Assembly (NCBI GenBank): GCA_036936605.1
Contig: JAUPFV010000002.1
Location: 266,670,770 to 266,734,769 of the forward strand
Direction of reading: 5' to 3'
Origin: Limnanthes douglasii subsp. nivea
Lineage: Eukaryota; Streptophyta; Magnoliopsida; Brassicales; Limnanthaceae
DNA: 64,000 nucleotides
Positions 45,089-56,410 of the stretch are shown one piece after another. A program made the position numbers and the translations under genes. Within the stretch, counting starts at the first letter, position 1. Every line of letters starts with the position of its first letter. The notes under the pieces are model-generated. The model saw only the letters and a program-made list of their open reading frames with translations. It had not been told where the DNA came from and did not search any database.

Positions 45089-45145
<57 letters not shown>

Positions 45146-45660
45146 TCTTCCTCCAAAATTTTAACCATCATATCATCTATGTAGACTTCCATATTTTTTC
45201 CAATATAACTAGCAAAATCTTTATTCACCAGCCTCTGATAAATGGCCCCAATATTTTTCAACCCGAAGGGCATCACCTTATAATAACGAAGACCTTTGTC
45301 TGTGATGAAAGTATTGTGATCTTGATCCTTTGGATCTACTTGTATCTGGTTGTATCCTGAGAAGGCATCCATGTAGGACAATAACTTGTTTCTAGACGTA
45401 TAATCCACTAAGTGATCTATCCGAGGAACAGGATAAAGATCCTTAGAGCATGCCCTATTGAGGTTAGTGAAATCAATACATATACGCCATTTGCCATTCT
45501 TTTTCTTGACTAACACAGGGTTGGCAATCTACAAAGGGTACTGAGATTCTTTAATGTGACCCATCTTGGTTAATCGGTCAACTTATTGAACAATCACATC
45601 TACTTTTTCCTTGGAAAAAGCTCTCATCTTTTGTACAACTAGTGCAATATCACTCCATAT
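42690..45660 (-). pseudogene. Gypsy-4 pol: RT, dual RNase H, integrase
   Basis: Reading right to left, RT is at 45061-45640 (NGKWRICIDFTNLNRACSKD, then SYMDAFSGYNQIQ, catalytic YIDDMMV). An in-frame AT microsatellite then causes a frameshift. Thumb, connection and first RNase H are open at 44294-45055 (LNPGKCVFGVRYGKFLGYII). The second RNase H is at 43949-44263 (MSYGAGIFLTSPYGD; SDSQLFIHH). The integrase finger is at 43485-43757. The DDE core at 42845-43420 is open, with DYFSKW, TTDN and NGQVEVEN present. The final domain is truncated near 42700. Several frameshifts and stops make it inactive. Confidence 0.87.
45090..45142. repeat. (AT)n microsatellite inside Gypsy-4 RT
   Basis: About 26 AT dinucleotides follow the codons for YIDDMMVKILEEDS. 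They are read as a Tyr-Ile repeat and shift the downstream RT frame. The same site in Gypsy-1 and Gypsy-3 has no repeat. Confidence 0.92.
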
Positions 45661-45699
45661 TGACAACTTGTGTGAAATAACATATGCTGGTACTCCGGT

Positions 45700-46740
45700 A
45701 ACATCATTGTTTCACCATGCAAATACATGTTGATTATTCATTAAAAAGGACAACACCCTGTGTTTCAACTCTGGTGCTAGCTTAAAACCAATCCTAACAT
45801 TCTTTCCCTCTACGATAGAGTGCTTTTTAACCTCTTCAATAGGTATTATAACACTGGGAGCCTCCATAGGATCATCAATCTCACTCTCCTCAGTAGAAGG
45901 CTCCAGTAGCTGTTAATCCTTGTTAATTTTGACTGCCCTTAGATTTTTAGGGGCAAGAGTTGTTGCATAGCACTCCCTGGCTATCTTTTGACTGCTCCGG
46001 ACAACACTTACTTGTCCCTGAACAGCATATTTCAAGAATTGATGGGCCGTAGCGGCTACATCGTGCATTCTGGAGAGCCAAGACCTCCCAAAAATTGCAT
46101 TATATGATGTTGGGCAATCAACCATAACAAACAACACTTTTACCATTTTTTAAAGGGACCCTTGCCCAACACTACTTCCTCTTTGAACTCCCCGATCACA
46201 TCTGCAGAACTTCATGTGAAGCCTACAATGGTTCCGCTCGAACGTTGAATAACTACTGGATTACTCATTTTCTTGTTGGAGCTTAAAAACATGATATGTG
46301 TTGAACTGCTAGTATCAATCAGAAATCGGCGTATATCATTTCGCCATGTTGAAGCCCCTATCACCACAACATCTTCATGAGATCATACAATATCCCTTAG
46401 ATCATCCTCATCAAAAACTATGAATAGGGATGGAGACTGGCACTGGTAAGTAGACATTCCACCGTCTAAATGAGTGGCCAAATTATGGACATGCCTCTTC
46501 ATTGATGAAGTGGAAGATGCAGTCACTGTATCTCCTCTAAAAATGGTTAATAATTCAAAAACGTTTATCAGTCCGGATACTGTCTTGGTTTTCTCTGTTA
46601 TCACCCCCACCTGATTTTGATCAGGATCTGGATCCAGATACTCAGAGTCTACATCAAATCTTTCATGAATCACCATTGCACCCTCTTGTGCAGATGTCCC
46701 AGGATTGTTTCCACTTTGTTTTCTGACGTAGGCCCCCAGT
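45700..46740 (-). pseudogene. Gypsy-4 protease region
   Basis: DSEYLDPDPDQNQVGVITEK and FDEDDLRDIV are at 46383-46676. Then LIDTSSSTHIMFL near 46300 is the active-site segment with Gly replaced by Ser (DTS for DTG). FVMVDCPTSYNAIFGRSWLSRM is at 45913-46146 and the linker to RT follows with stops. The DTG lesion alone should abolish activity. Confidence 0.82.
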
Positions 46741-48196
46741 TTTCCCCTCTCAATAAGGTTTTAGACCTCCTGTTTCAATGCTATGCAAACCTGAGTGTCA
46801 TGGTCTATATCATTATGATAGTGGAAAAAACGAGTGTTCTGGTTCTCTCTAGAGGACTGCAATGCTGCCAGTTTTCGAAAGTGCACTTCATTCTTGGTCT
46901 TATCATATATTATGGCCGCATGCTCCCCTAACTCAGCAAACCACTCAAGTTGGACCCAGGGCCCCCTCTTACTTCTGGTTTGTTGGCTCTGGGTTTGGTT
47001 GGACTGATTCTGCCTTGACTGGTTGGACCCATGTCCGGTCTCATTTGCTTTATAACTGGATGGGTTAGTGGCTGGAGGAGTTGTTGTAGTGGTAGACCTC
47101 ACTTAACGGTGTACACTTATTTTTCTTTGTTTCTTCAACATTGATGTGTTTTCCGACTTGGTTCAATAAACCACCCCAGGTTATAGCCTTCTTTCGAGTC
47201 ACAGAATCGGATAAATTCCTAGGATTTAAACCTCGCATAAGGGAAGCAATTCCAACTTGCTCAAAGCAATCTGTCAGTCCATTCTTTGTATTCACAAAGC
47301 GACTTATGTACTCCTTCAAGGACTCATTTGGTTCCTGAGCACAATGGATAATGGTGTCCCCATTACCATTCATTTCCTTACTTCCAACAAATTGCCTTCG
47401 GAAGGCAACCCATAATGTATCAAAGTTTCTTATACACCCCTAATGGAGACTTGTATACCATTTAAGGGCACTCCCTGTGAAAGTTTGGGATAAATCCCTA
47501 CACAAAATCTTGTCATCGTCTTCAAAGTTCATCATGAAGTTCTTAAACTGTTACAGATGGTTGTCCGGATCTCGGCTCCCATCGTATTTCTCTATCTTGG
47601 AGCTATCAAACCTTTTAGGTAGATGTCTAGAGAGTATTTTTGCGGACAAAGGTTATTGCCTCTAATTCTTGCTGCGACTAAAAATGGTATCTTCATTAGG
47701 GGGTGCAAAAGTACCCGGTTTGGACTGAAGGCAAAGGGATCAATCAACAACTGATCAACATGTTTGTGAGCTGACGCCTTACCCTAGTGCCTCTTGAGCC
47801 TGCCATGTCTGTCCCTCTTCCTTAAATTTTTTTTAGTTAACCTCATCTTATTTTTAGATATTCCGTCATCACTACTTGAAGATAATGATTCTTCAAGTTC
47901 TGCCTCATTTTATGAGCTGTTGGAGGACTCAGATACAGAACTCACAACAGGCTTGGATCGATGTGTCTTTTTTTAGTTGAGGTAAGTCTTCAAAGATTGC
48001 TCATTGTCTCCATGATTGTCAGTGTGGTGAAGTACTTACGCTCTAAATTCCTCCTTAATTCCTTTTTATTCTTGTTTAATTGCTCTCAACGCCTTTATTT
48101 CAGCCTCAATTGGTCTCGCTCCTCGATGGTATATTCTTTGTTTTCCCTTGCACTTTCCACCTCTGAGAGTGGAACATTTTGCTCATTCGGATCCAT
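46741..48196 (-). pseudogene. Gypsy-4 gag
   Basis: It starts at ATG 48196 (MDPNEQNVPLSEVESARENKEY) with later stops. Capsid blocks (NGNGDTIIHCAQEPNESLKEY, then RFVNTKNGLTDCFEQVGIASL) are at 47065-47373. A Gln/Asn/Ser-rich linker at 46900-47060 contains SNQSRQNQSNQTQSQQ. The nucleocapsid-like FFHYHNDIDHDTQVCIALKQEV at 46761-46830 resembles the C/H-rich motif of this family with one ligand changed. Confidence 0.82.
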
Positions 48197-48246
48197 CCGA
48201 ACTACTTTGCTTGCTGGTTTTGAATGTAAAATTCAAGCACCATCGC

Positions 48247-48268
48247 GCTCCCACTATGGTCTTCAATT
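48247..48268 (-). other. Gypsy-4 primer-binding site region
   Basis: On the minus strand AATTGAAGACCATAGTGGGA follows the LTR end ACCA. It aligns with TTGGCGACCACAGTAGG of Gypsy-3 with substitutions. Confidence 0.6.
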
Positions 48269-48644
48269 TGGTATGGTCTATTTATACCTGAGGGTAATTT
48301 AGTAAAATGTTTAAAAGATGTTTTGGGTGTGGTGTTTTGAGTTTAGTGTGGAGAGTATAGAGAAAATTAAGTTATCAAATACTAGTAATAAATTCTCATT
48401 ACCGTCATTAATGAAAGTGGTTGGGGTATTTATACTTAATTACTGACCCATGAGCTTATTGGGTCGGATCGTGAAGTCGGGTCGAGTTTAAGGACCCATT
48501 AGCAATATAGTTTAAGGTGATTGACAACTAGCTTAGTCAATACTTAATATTTTTGTCCTGTTCGCAATTTTATTGTGGTGTCTTAGTCCGAATGGCCCTT
48601 CGGATTTAGTCAAGGCACCGTGACTCAAATATCTGAACTCATCA
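48269..48644 (-). repeat. Gypsy-4 5' LTR
   Basis: This 376-bp LTR is the partner of 38530-38906 and is adjacent to the right CCTCT duplication. Confidence 0.92.
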
Positions 48645-48649
48645 CCTCT

Positions 48650-50313
48650 GACCTTAGGTTGTTTTTGTTCTTCATATTTGCTCTTTGGTCATCACCTTCC
48701 TTGGGCATTTTATGACCTCTCTTCTTATCCTGAGAAGATTGATCTGATTCCCCAGTTTCCCTGATTGTTGCAGCCACAACCTCCAACAAGTCAGCATTTA
48801 TCCCTTCACGATTCTCCGAACTGGCTGCTTCGGGGTTCTGGGGAGGTAGATCGGTTCTAGTCTTCTTCTTCTTCATTTTGTCTAGATGACTACGAGCTTT
48901 ACTTCGGGCTGGTAAGTACAACTTGTCATCCTTTGTCTTTATCATTCTCAGTATAACATCTGCTGGAGGGGGAGTGATCAGTTGTTCCTAGGTAAGGTCT
49001 CTGCTTCTGGTGGTGTTCCATAGATGAGATCTCAACATGTTTCCCGAAGTGAAACAATTGTGGAAACCAAGCCCACGTGTATTTGATGCCTATTAATTCA
49101 ATTTGGAAAAGGTAGCTTATCCAGCCTATAAGTGCTCATGAAGTATCTTTGAAAGCACTGTATGATAAAAACAATAATCAGTTCGGTCTAAACAATAGAG
49201 AGTTAAATGTAACTAAAAGAATAAAATAAGTGTTACCTGAGCTCCTCAAATACCTAGTCAGTTGACTCAGATTTTTTTGATAGTTGATCTTTTTTCCATT
49301 CTCTCAGGCTCCACTAATGAACAAAAATTGGATCCTCCATGGTTTCTTAGCCTCTAGCAGGTCATTCACTATCTTGTAGTTATTCCCCATGTTATAGTGA
49401 GAGAAGAGGATCTGATGGTTCTTACATAAACCGGCAACAGCAGCAAATTGCTCCATGGGCAATGGAATTATAGATAGCCTGGAAGTGATGATGTTGGCTA
49501 GAAGGAAGTACCATATATTTGAAATCTGCTGGCTAGGGCAAAGCTTAATCAGATGGAAGTACCGAGCTACTTCTAGATCAAAGGGGAAATGAAGTCCCCA
49601 GTTTAGCACTTCGGTGTGTACCATCAGTTCATTGACCTTGCAGTCTAAATGAGTCTCCGGAGTAACTGTAATCCTAACTTTGGTTCCTTATTTTTTTCCT
49701 ATTGGACCGAACCGGTATGGTATTTTTAGTTTGTCCGGATGTTTCCAGTGGGGTGTCCTCCACAATTTCCTCCATGACTTCCTCTATTATAGTTAATTGT
49801 TGTTTGGTCAACTTAGCACTAGTGGCCGCTTTCTCAACTTGAGTGGCCTCATCAAGGAGGGACGTGTTGTCCGGATTTACTGAAGATTGGGGAGTAGGTT
49901 TTAATGCATCCGAACTGATATTTTTGGATGAAGATAGGTTGCTTTTAAATATGGAGATTCGAGTAACTCTTCGAGGTGTGACCTCTTCTGTATCGGAACC
50001 CATGTCTATGAAAGATGAGGATTTCCTAAAGCTAGAAACGGTTTTTCTTTTAAGAGAAGAATCTAAAATTGCTTATACTGAAGGTTCATATTCTAAAGTA
50101 GATAATGTAGGAATGAAATAGGGTTTCGCGTTACCGATATTTGGGATGATGATGTGCTCTTATCAAATTCCAGAATTGCTGGGCTAACTACTCCGGGAGA
50201 AACAAGGAGTCCGGCTGTGATCCTTGTTTCATATCTTGCCTCTTTTTTTGCTCTCTCTAATTCTGTTAGGTTCAACCACCCCCTTTAATCAAAGATGTTC
50301 TAGAAGTGAACAT
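48650..50313 (-). pseudogene. Gypsy-3 antisense gene, 5' part
   Basis: It starts at ATG 50313 (MFTSRTSLIK) with a frameshift into WLNLTELERAKKEARYE. Next come a GSDTEEVTPRRV segment (49674-50003) and the conserved domain (VLNWGLHFPFDLEVARYFHLIKLCPSQ, 49304-49624). The 79-bp intron lies at 49158-49236. Exon 2 then runs to NNLRSEV, cut by Gypsy-4 at 48649. The interrupted gene continues at 38524. Confidence 0.8.
49158..49236 (-). other. Intron of the Gypsy-3 antisense gene
   Basis: On the minus strand it starts GTAACACTTATTTTATTC and ends GTTTTTATCATACAG, with a CTGATT branch-like motif about 23 nt before the end. Its length (79 bp) and position equal those in Gypsy-1, although the sequences have diverged. 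Confidence 0.72.
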
Positions 50314-50732
50314 ATAACTTCTTAAAGACATAATGAAATTAAAAAACACAAGCTTTCTCTCTCTAGAAATTGGTTCTGGTTATGAGAAAATTAACTTTAA
50401 AACAAGTTAAAATAGGGTTAAAACCACTTGAGTATTTCTTTTGAGGAAGATGAAACGGTTCGAATAATGATCATGGGCTATAAAGTCTACCCTAATTACT
50501 TTTAAGAAATAGGTACAACTCCCAAGAAAGAAAAACGACTGAGAGGTTTAATCAAAACGTGACATGTGTCAAATTTCAATTTTCTGACCGTTGGTTTTTC
50601 ATTTACAAAAGAAACCCCTTCGGATCCGGTCAAGGTTTTTTTTTTTCTTTAAAACCTCTTCGGATCTGATCCATATATTTTCTTGAATAAGTTAGATCTT
50701 TCAAAAAACATTAAAAGAACTAAAGGAGCTAC

Positions 50733-51075
50733 AAATAGGGTCTGATCTTTTTGGAATGGCATTGCTGTGAAAACTGGAGGGGCAGTTCGGGTATATCTTG
50801 GACCATAAAAATTAAGAACAATCCGACCCGTCAATACATGACTCAGCTGTGTGCTAACGTTGAACCAAATCTAAGGTCTGACCCATAAGGCATATGGGTC
50901 AAAGAATTAGTATAAATACCCCAACCAACTTCATTTAATGGGTGGACTTTTTCTAAAAACATTAAACACAAGCATACGCCTAATTTATCTCACTACTCAC
51001 TACTCACTACCCAAAAAATAAGATTTAACTCACAAACTCCCAAAAATACTCTCCAACTAAAAAGTATCCTCACTA
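50733..51075 (+). repeat. Gypsy-3 3' LTR
   Basis: This 343-bp LTR is homologous to 31368-31702 along its whole length. The first bases are altered (CAAATAGGG instead of TGATAGGG). It ends ATCCTCACTA, after which Gypsy-2 sequence resumes. Confidence 0.85.
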
Positions 51076-53786
51076 TGTCCGAGGACTTAATCTGAGTTCA
51101 TAAATAACAAAATGACTTAGCTTTACCAAAGACTTATAAAAAAACTTATATCTACCACGAAAAAATGCATATAACAAGGATTTGCACATTCGCATTGGTT
51201 TTTTTCTTTTTTTCATCCAAACTTCTCTTTTTAGAATCCATCCCATCATTTCCATCGGAGTCATCGTCTGACGAATCATCAGAAGAATTTCATCTCATAT
51301 GCCAAAGATAAGTCCGGGGGAAAAACATTTATGGAACCTATCCTCACAAAGACCAAGCGTTATTGTTGGAAAGTTTTGGTGAAATGCTAAGACCATGCCC
51401 GATTTGATCAAGCTAGCTCATTTCTTTAGGTTATCTACAGTGGCCTCAGCGTAGGCTTCGACAACATCATCTGATTTTTGGATGGACTTGGCTTTTAGGG
51501 CCTCAATTTCTTTTTCTAACTCTTGCTTGGAATTCTCAAGAGTTTACTTTTCACCAAAAATCTGATCTGTAGCTTTTTAATATATATTCTGTTGGTTTTC
51601 CAATAAAGTTATCTTATTGGAACAGATGACCGCATGTCTCTAACTCTTCTTTAGCCTTAACTTTGAGCATGTCAACCTCTTTGATTGCCTTGTTGGCTTT
51701 AGTTTTTTTTCATCAATAGAACTTTGCATTTGTTTGTTCTCTTTTTGAATAGAAAGAATGATTCATATTTGGGACTTGACTTTCCTTTCCAATTCAACAA
51801 CAGGTTTAACGCAACCCATTATTGAGTACCCAACTATGTCGTTTTCTTTTGAAACTTCAAATGGTATACCATCGAATATCATGTTGGGAAAACTACTTGG
51901 GATAACCATGTCAAATGCTTCACAATCAAACCATGTCAACTCATCTTTCAGATTATTGACTACAACATCCGTTTCACTCTCGAAATTGGGAAATAAAAAG
52001 ACAGGGTTGGATGCATGTATGGTGGGAATACTAATACTTGGACGCAACATTATATCTGAACTAGTAGAGGGTTTAATTTTATTTATTTTCTCTTTCATTG
52101 TTGCCTTTCTTGTTTTTTTAGTTTTCTTTCTCTTAGACTCAAGAATTTTTGTGAGCACATCACCGCTTCCACAATAGTAACAAATGTATTCAACAATGAT
52201 ACATCGATTTCAAGGGATTGTTCTTATGTAGCCTTTTCAATGGCACTTTATGAAGTTCCTTCATTCTTTTTCGTTTTCTTATTATTTTTAGCCCAATGAA
52301 TGGGATCTCTCTTCCTAGTTGGAAGGTATAGCTTCTCGCCGACAGATTCGATCATCAACAAAACGGTAGTAGATAAATAGAAAGTAGTAAATTTCTCTCA
52401 CGATAGTTCTCTTTTGGGATTGATCCTCCAGAGATGATTGCGAGTCAAGTTGGCGGGGGTGAAACATTTATGAAATCCATTATCCAATTTTTTTCTCTGC
52501 CCAATCATGCAGTTTCCCAAAAGTGACTTGAGTATCCTTCAGATGGTGTACAAAGCGGTTCAGAATAACTTCAAAGAAAAGAAAGTTAAATCCGATAATC
52601 AAGCTCTCAAACAAATAAGAAGTATATATTTAAGGATAGTATCTTGGGCTTTTTCTAAAACTGGTGAGCACGCTCGGATTCCCTTTTGAGAAAGAAATCT
52701 TTTTGTCGTTTTCCCATGGCCCACTCATGTTGAAGTAGTAGACAGAAATCTTGGAATTGCGACACAAACCATAAAGAGCCACCATTTGTTCTATTGCTAT
52801 TGGAAATTTAGAGAGACGAGATGTTATGATACAAGAAATTATAGTAAATCAGGTGTTCGGACTGGCATGGCTCGATCACAGCCGAAATAAACAAAAATAC
52901 CTAACAATTTTTGGATCAAAGGGAAACCAAACCCTAGTTTAGCACATCGGTGTAAACTACGAGTTAATTGAGGTGACGAGTCATCAGAGTTTCCTCAGAC
53001 TTAGGCAAGCTAACTTTAATTGCATCAGGGAATCCTCATTTAGTAGGAACAACCTCTAATTCTTTATCATGAAAATAAACATAAGATATATGATTTAGTG
53101 TTAAAATATATTTTACACTTACTTTCTTGAAATTATGACTGACGCGTCCAGTCAATCGGAACGGAAAATTTTCGGATTCTTCTTCAATGTCCTTACCATT
53201 ACCATGGATTTTCTTCCCTGTCAGATACTTTTCAATAAAAGGTTTTGATGTTTCCCCTGTTTGACCAGACGTCTTAAGAGGAGAATCTTCGCTAAGGTCT
53301 TCCATGATTTATTCTATTATCTTCAGTTTCGATCTCACGAACCAACCAGATGGGTACTAGGATCACCTATTATAACAGATTGAGTTTTTCTTAAGTTTAG
53401 CTCAGGGACAAAGTAAGTTAAAACTAGTGGTTCCATAATAGCTTTAGCATTTTTGTTTACTGCATAGTCAGTCTAAGTGGGGTGACGTTCTCTGAATCCA
53501 ACCCCATAGCTCTAAATATCAAAGGAACCCAGTGATTAATGGTTTTTTGATATTATGATGGTGATAAGGAATGCTTATGTGTAGCAATAATTGGGTTGTT
53601 GTTGAAATTGCTGAGGGAATATTGAGATTGTACGGGTAAACACCACTGTGATCGATGACTTGAGTAGTGATAATTATAGGTGGAGAGATAGGTAGTCATG
53701 CAGCTTGTTTGGAATTTTTATTTTTTTATTAACTCGAATAAGTTTAACCAACCACCTTTTGTTACAACAGTTTTGGTAGTAAACAT
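51076..53786 (-). pseudogene. Gypsy-2 antisense gene remnant
   Basis: It starts at ATG 53786 (MFTTKTVVTKGGWLNLFEL). The conserved-domain pieces are at 53036-53305 (RLTGRVSHNFKKVSVKYILTLNHISYVYFHDKEL). Coiled-coil upstream sequence is at 51763-52158 (FDGIPFEVSKENDIVGYSIMG). A degraded form of the conserved end (MVLAFHQNFPTITLG) is near 51390. Many stops are present. The gene's 3' side abuts the Gypsy-3 insertion, so Gypsy-3 sits just downstream of this gene in the Gypsy-2 spacer. Confidence 0.75.
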
Positions 53787-54263
53787 ACAAACATAAAGCT
53801 TTTGATTATTTCTTTCTTATAAAATAATCTCTATATTTCCAAATATGTGTTACATATAAAAATAAGGAATCAATTTATATAGGGGTCATTAAAGAGTACT
53901 CGAGAGTCCTATTAATGAGGTAGTAAAAAGCTCTTGAATACCCTAAAAATGAGGTGGATACGTGTTTATTAAAAAGGCCTCTAAGAAAGTGGAAACATCA
54001 CTAAAGGAGTGGAAATGATAGTCATTAATTGATTTACTTTACCTAGAGCAGAACAAATCTGAGGTCCAATGAACAGTTCTCACGTGTCAAAAAATACAAT
54101 TGATAAAAATGGTAACTTTTTCGAATTAGAAATATGTTCGAATTTATTTGTTACTTAAAGAAAATGGATAAGAATAATAATTCGGAAATTTTAGACTAAC
54201 TTGATTTGAATAAATATTCATTAGTCCTCCAAAGAAATATTTGACAAGATTAAGGGGGTTGTA

Positions 54264-54619
54264 TGATACAGTCGAATTTTGTTTAGGATTATGATCGAAT
54301 TTTTCTTATAGGATATTTTAGACCTGTAATAAAAACTGTGTCATGTAAGGTGAGTGTTTGATGACCAATTAGTATGTCTACTTCAAATATTATTGGGCAT
54401 GGGGGCTCATAAGTAAAATCCACCTTTACGACCAGACTCGACGGGTCTATGGATCCAAACTAGTCTATAAATGGTCCAAAAAACAACATTAAATGGGTTG
54501 AACTTTTATCTCTTTAAACATTAAATACAAGTAACTCAATTATCTCTCCACGTCCTACTTTTCACTTATTACACCATCACTAAATTATAGGAATACCCTC
54601 TCAACCAATTGAAACCACA
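54264..54619 (+). repeat. Gypsy-2 3' LTR
   Basis: This 356-bp LTR starts TGATACAGTCGAATTTTG and ends AACCACA. It is preceded by the AAGGGGG polypurine tract (54252-54258). Confidence 0.88.
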
Positions 54620-54779
54620 TAAATATTAATTGATTTATTTTTTACCATTACTATATACCAACTTGATCCATATTAGTTAAAATCAACAGTCTTATATACC
54701 ATCCCAACCTACCACATTCAAAGTTATTTGCTTCCAACATCAGTGATACAAATAATAAAAATCTTATACAAATGAGGCC

Positions 54780-56410
54780 AAACTAGCTATTAACTTGCCA
54801 AATGGATCAACCTATGTAAAGCATGTGAAGAATAAGGCCTGAATATAAAAAGATTGGAAGATCTTCAAGCTACATACTCATATAAGATATAGTTTAAACT
54901 TATGGAGAAAAAAGATATTATGGGCTAAATATATGATTTTAATATATTGTCCCGATTAGCATTTGATTATAGTTCAAAGAACAAATAGAGGTTCAAAAAT
55001 ATGGAGAAGACTTATGAATATTAGAGATGTTTTTAAAGGCTTTATCTACTGGAAAGTGGGTCAATTAAATATGGATTTCTGGACTAAACAATGGTTTGAT
55101 CATCTTCCATTAATCTAATTCTCTCTTGATGGAGATAATTCATGGTATGAGGTAGATACGATCAACATATACTGGCTAACTGGATAATTGAACCTAGAGA
55201 AGCTGGAAAACATGGTTATTCCCTCTGATATTACAAAAATAAAGAAAATTTCACTAAATAACTCAATGGATATTATCAAATGGTCTATTCCTCTATAGAC
55301 AACTACAACACTAAAAAGATCTGGAACTTTATTAAACTTAAAGGTAATAAGTCTAATTTATTCAAAAGATTATGGAACTCTATAACACACAAAAAAAATG
55401 CTTATTTCTCTTATGGAGAACCCTATATAAATGGTGACCAGTGGATTCCATTCTTCAACAAATAAATTTCCCATTGGCATCTATAAGTCAGTTCTGTGAA
55501 AACTTTGAATCTATTCAACATGTTGTGGTTTAATGTAAAAATATTTTGGGGAGGTTTGGAATCATTATGCAAGATTATTTAGCATTTTAATAAGCAAACA
55601 TATGACTCTGTCTCCCATTATCAGAAGTTGGTTCTGGTTTTCTAAAACAAATATACACTTAAAGATTATCATTCCACCAATCATTTGTTGGGTTATCTAT
55701 TCTTCAAGAAATAAAAGAAACCAAACAGATCAAAAGGTGTCATCAAGTTCAATGATTGGTCATATCAACTATATTCTTTCAGGATTGCTAAACTACTAAA
55801 AAAGACTTGCTGGGGTCAATACTTAATCGTTGTTGTTGCTCTGTGTTGTACCCATCATTTGAGAGAACCTATACTGACTCTCTCTCTCAAATAGATTCAT
55901 TATAAATGTAATAGATATAAACTCAATGCAGATGGTGTTTGTTGTCTAACTGGGGAAGCAAGTAACCGTTGGCTGATTAGAGACTACAAAAATGATATAA
56001 TAACTGGATTTGGAAGACTATATGGAAAACAACTTCCTATTGTGGATAAATGTAAGCATTATTGGATGAACTTATTATTTGCAAGATAAAAAGCAATAAT
56101 CTATTAGATATAGAAAACAAATTCAAAGTTATTAACTATATATGTTCTTGAAAAGGAAGGCTCCTTAGAATTTGGAGCTTATCATTCTCTGCTGAAGAAA
56201 ATAAATCTCATCAAACATGACAATCATATACACATTTAGAGAACAAAACATAGCAACGTATTGGATAGCTAAAAAGACATTGGAATATACCCAAGAATCA
56301 GACTACAACCAAAATCAAACCATTGTTCATTTAAGAACTATCATTATGTTTGAAAGTCTGGAAATTGGTTATCTCACACTTGATAAAAATGATTAATAGA
56401 TAGTATAGCA
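54780..56410 (+). pseudogene. LINE-C: decayed 3' part of an L1-type LINE
   Basis: Conceptual plus-strand translation gives GLNIKRLEDLQATYSYK and WRRLMNIRDVFKGFIYWKVG, the region after the RT palm in plant LINEs. WTKQWFDHLPL follows, then a zf-RVT-like part at 55280-55465 (KSNLFKRLWNSITHKKNAYF). RNase H pieces lie near 55930-56300 (NADGVCCLTGEAS; then AKKTLEYTQESDY). Frameshifts and stops are frequent. The 5' end is truncated and no A tail or duplication was recognised. Confidence 0.75.

Larger units (their letters stand above)
38530..48644 (-). mobile_element. Gypsy-4: innermost element, reverse orientation, inside the Gypsy-3 antisense gene
   Basis: The LTRs are 38530-38906 and 48269-48644, both reading TGGT..GG to CTCATCA on the plus strand. 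They are flanked by a perfect CCTCT duplication at 38525-38529 and 48645-48649. The primer site sits left of the right LTR and a polypurine tract (AAAAGGG on the minus strand, 38911-38917) right of the left LTR, so it runs right to left. Gag, protease, RT, RNase H and integrase are on the minus strand, and the antisense gene is on the plus strand (39364-42219). The LTRs differ by scattered substitutions and small indels, so it is not brand new, but it is the youngest of the nest by position. Confidence 0.93.
31368..51075 (+). mobile_element. Gypsy-3: middle Ty3/gypsy element, inserted in the Gypsy-2 spacer
   Basis: The LTRs are 31368-31702 and about 50733-51075. The left starts TGATAGGGTC; both end ATCCTCACTA. 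A primer site (TTGGCGACCACAGTAGG) follows the left LTR and a short purine tract (AAAGGAG, 50722-50728) precedes the right one. It has the full family gene order on the plus strand plus the antisense gene on the minus strand, the latter split by Gypsy-4. The adjacent 5-mers TGTAT and TGTCC agree at three of five positions. All genes have frameshifts or stops, but coverage is nearly complete, making it the best guide to the ancestral layout. Confidence 0.9.
25893..54619 (+). mobile_element. Gypsy-2: outermost Ty3/gypsy element of the nest
   Basis: Two 356-bp LTRs (25893-26248 and 54264-54619) start TGATA and end AACCACA. A primer-site region (TTGACGACCACAGTGG) follows the left one and a polypurine tract (AAGGGGG, 54252-54258) precedes the right one. 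Gag, protease and RT decay left to right on the plus strand to 30580. A minisatellite follows, then Gypsy-3 interrupts; the antisense gene resumes at 51076. The flanking 5-mers (ATATC and TAAAT) do not match, consistent with an old insertion. It is the oldest of the three by nesting order and by number of lesions. Confidence 0.88.

Noticed and set aside
31363..51080. Clean target-site duplication for Gypsy-3 (TGTAT / TGTCC)
   Set aside because: Only three of five bases agree, so it cannot be claimed; the element is supported by its LTR pair, primer site and purine tract.
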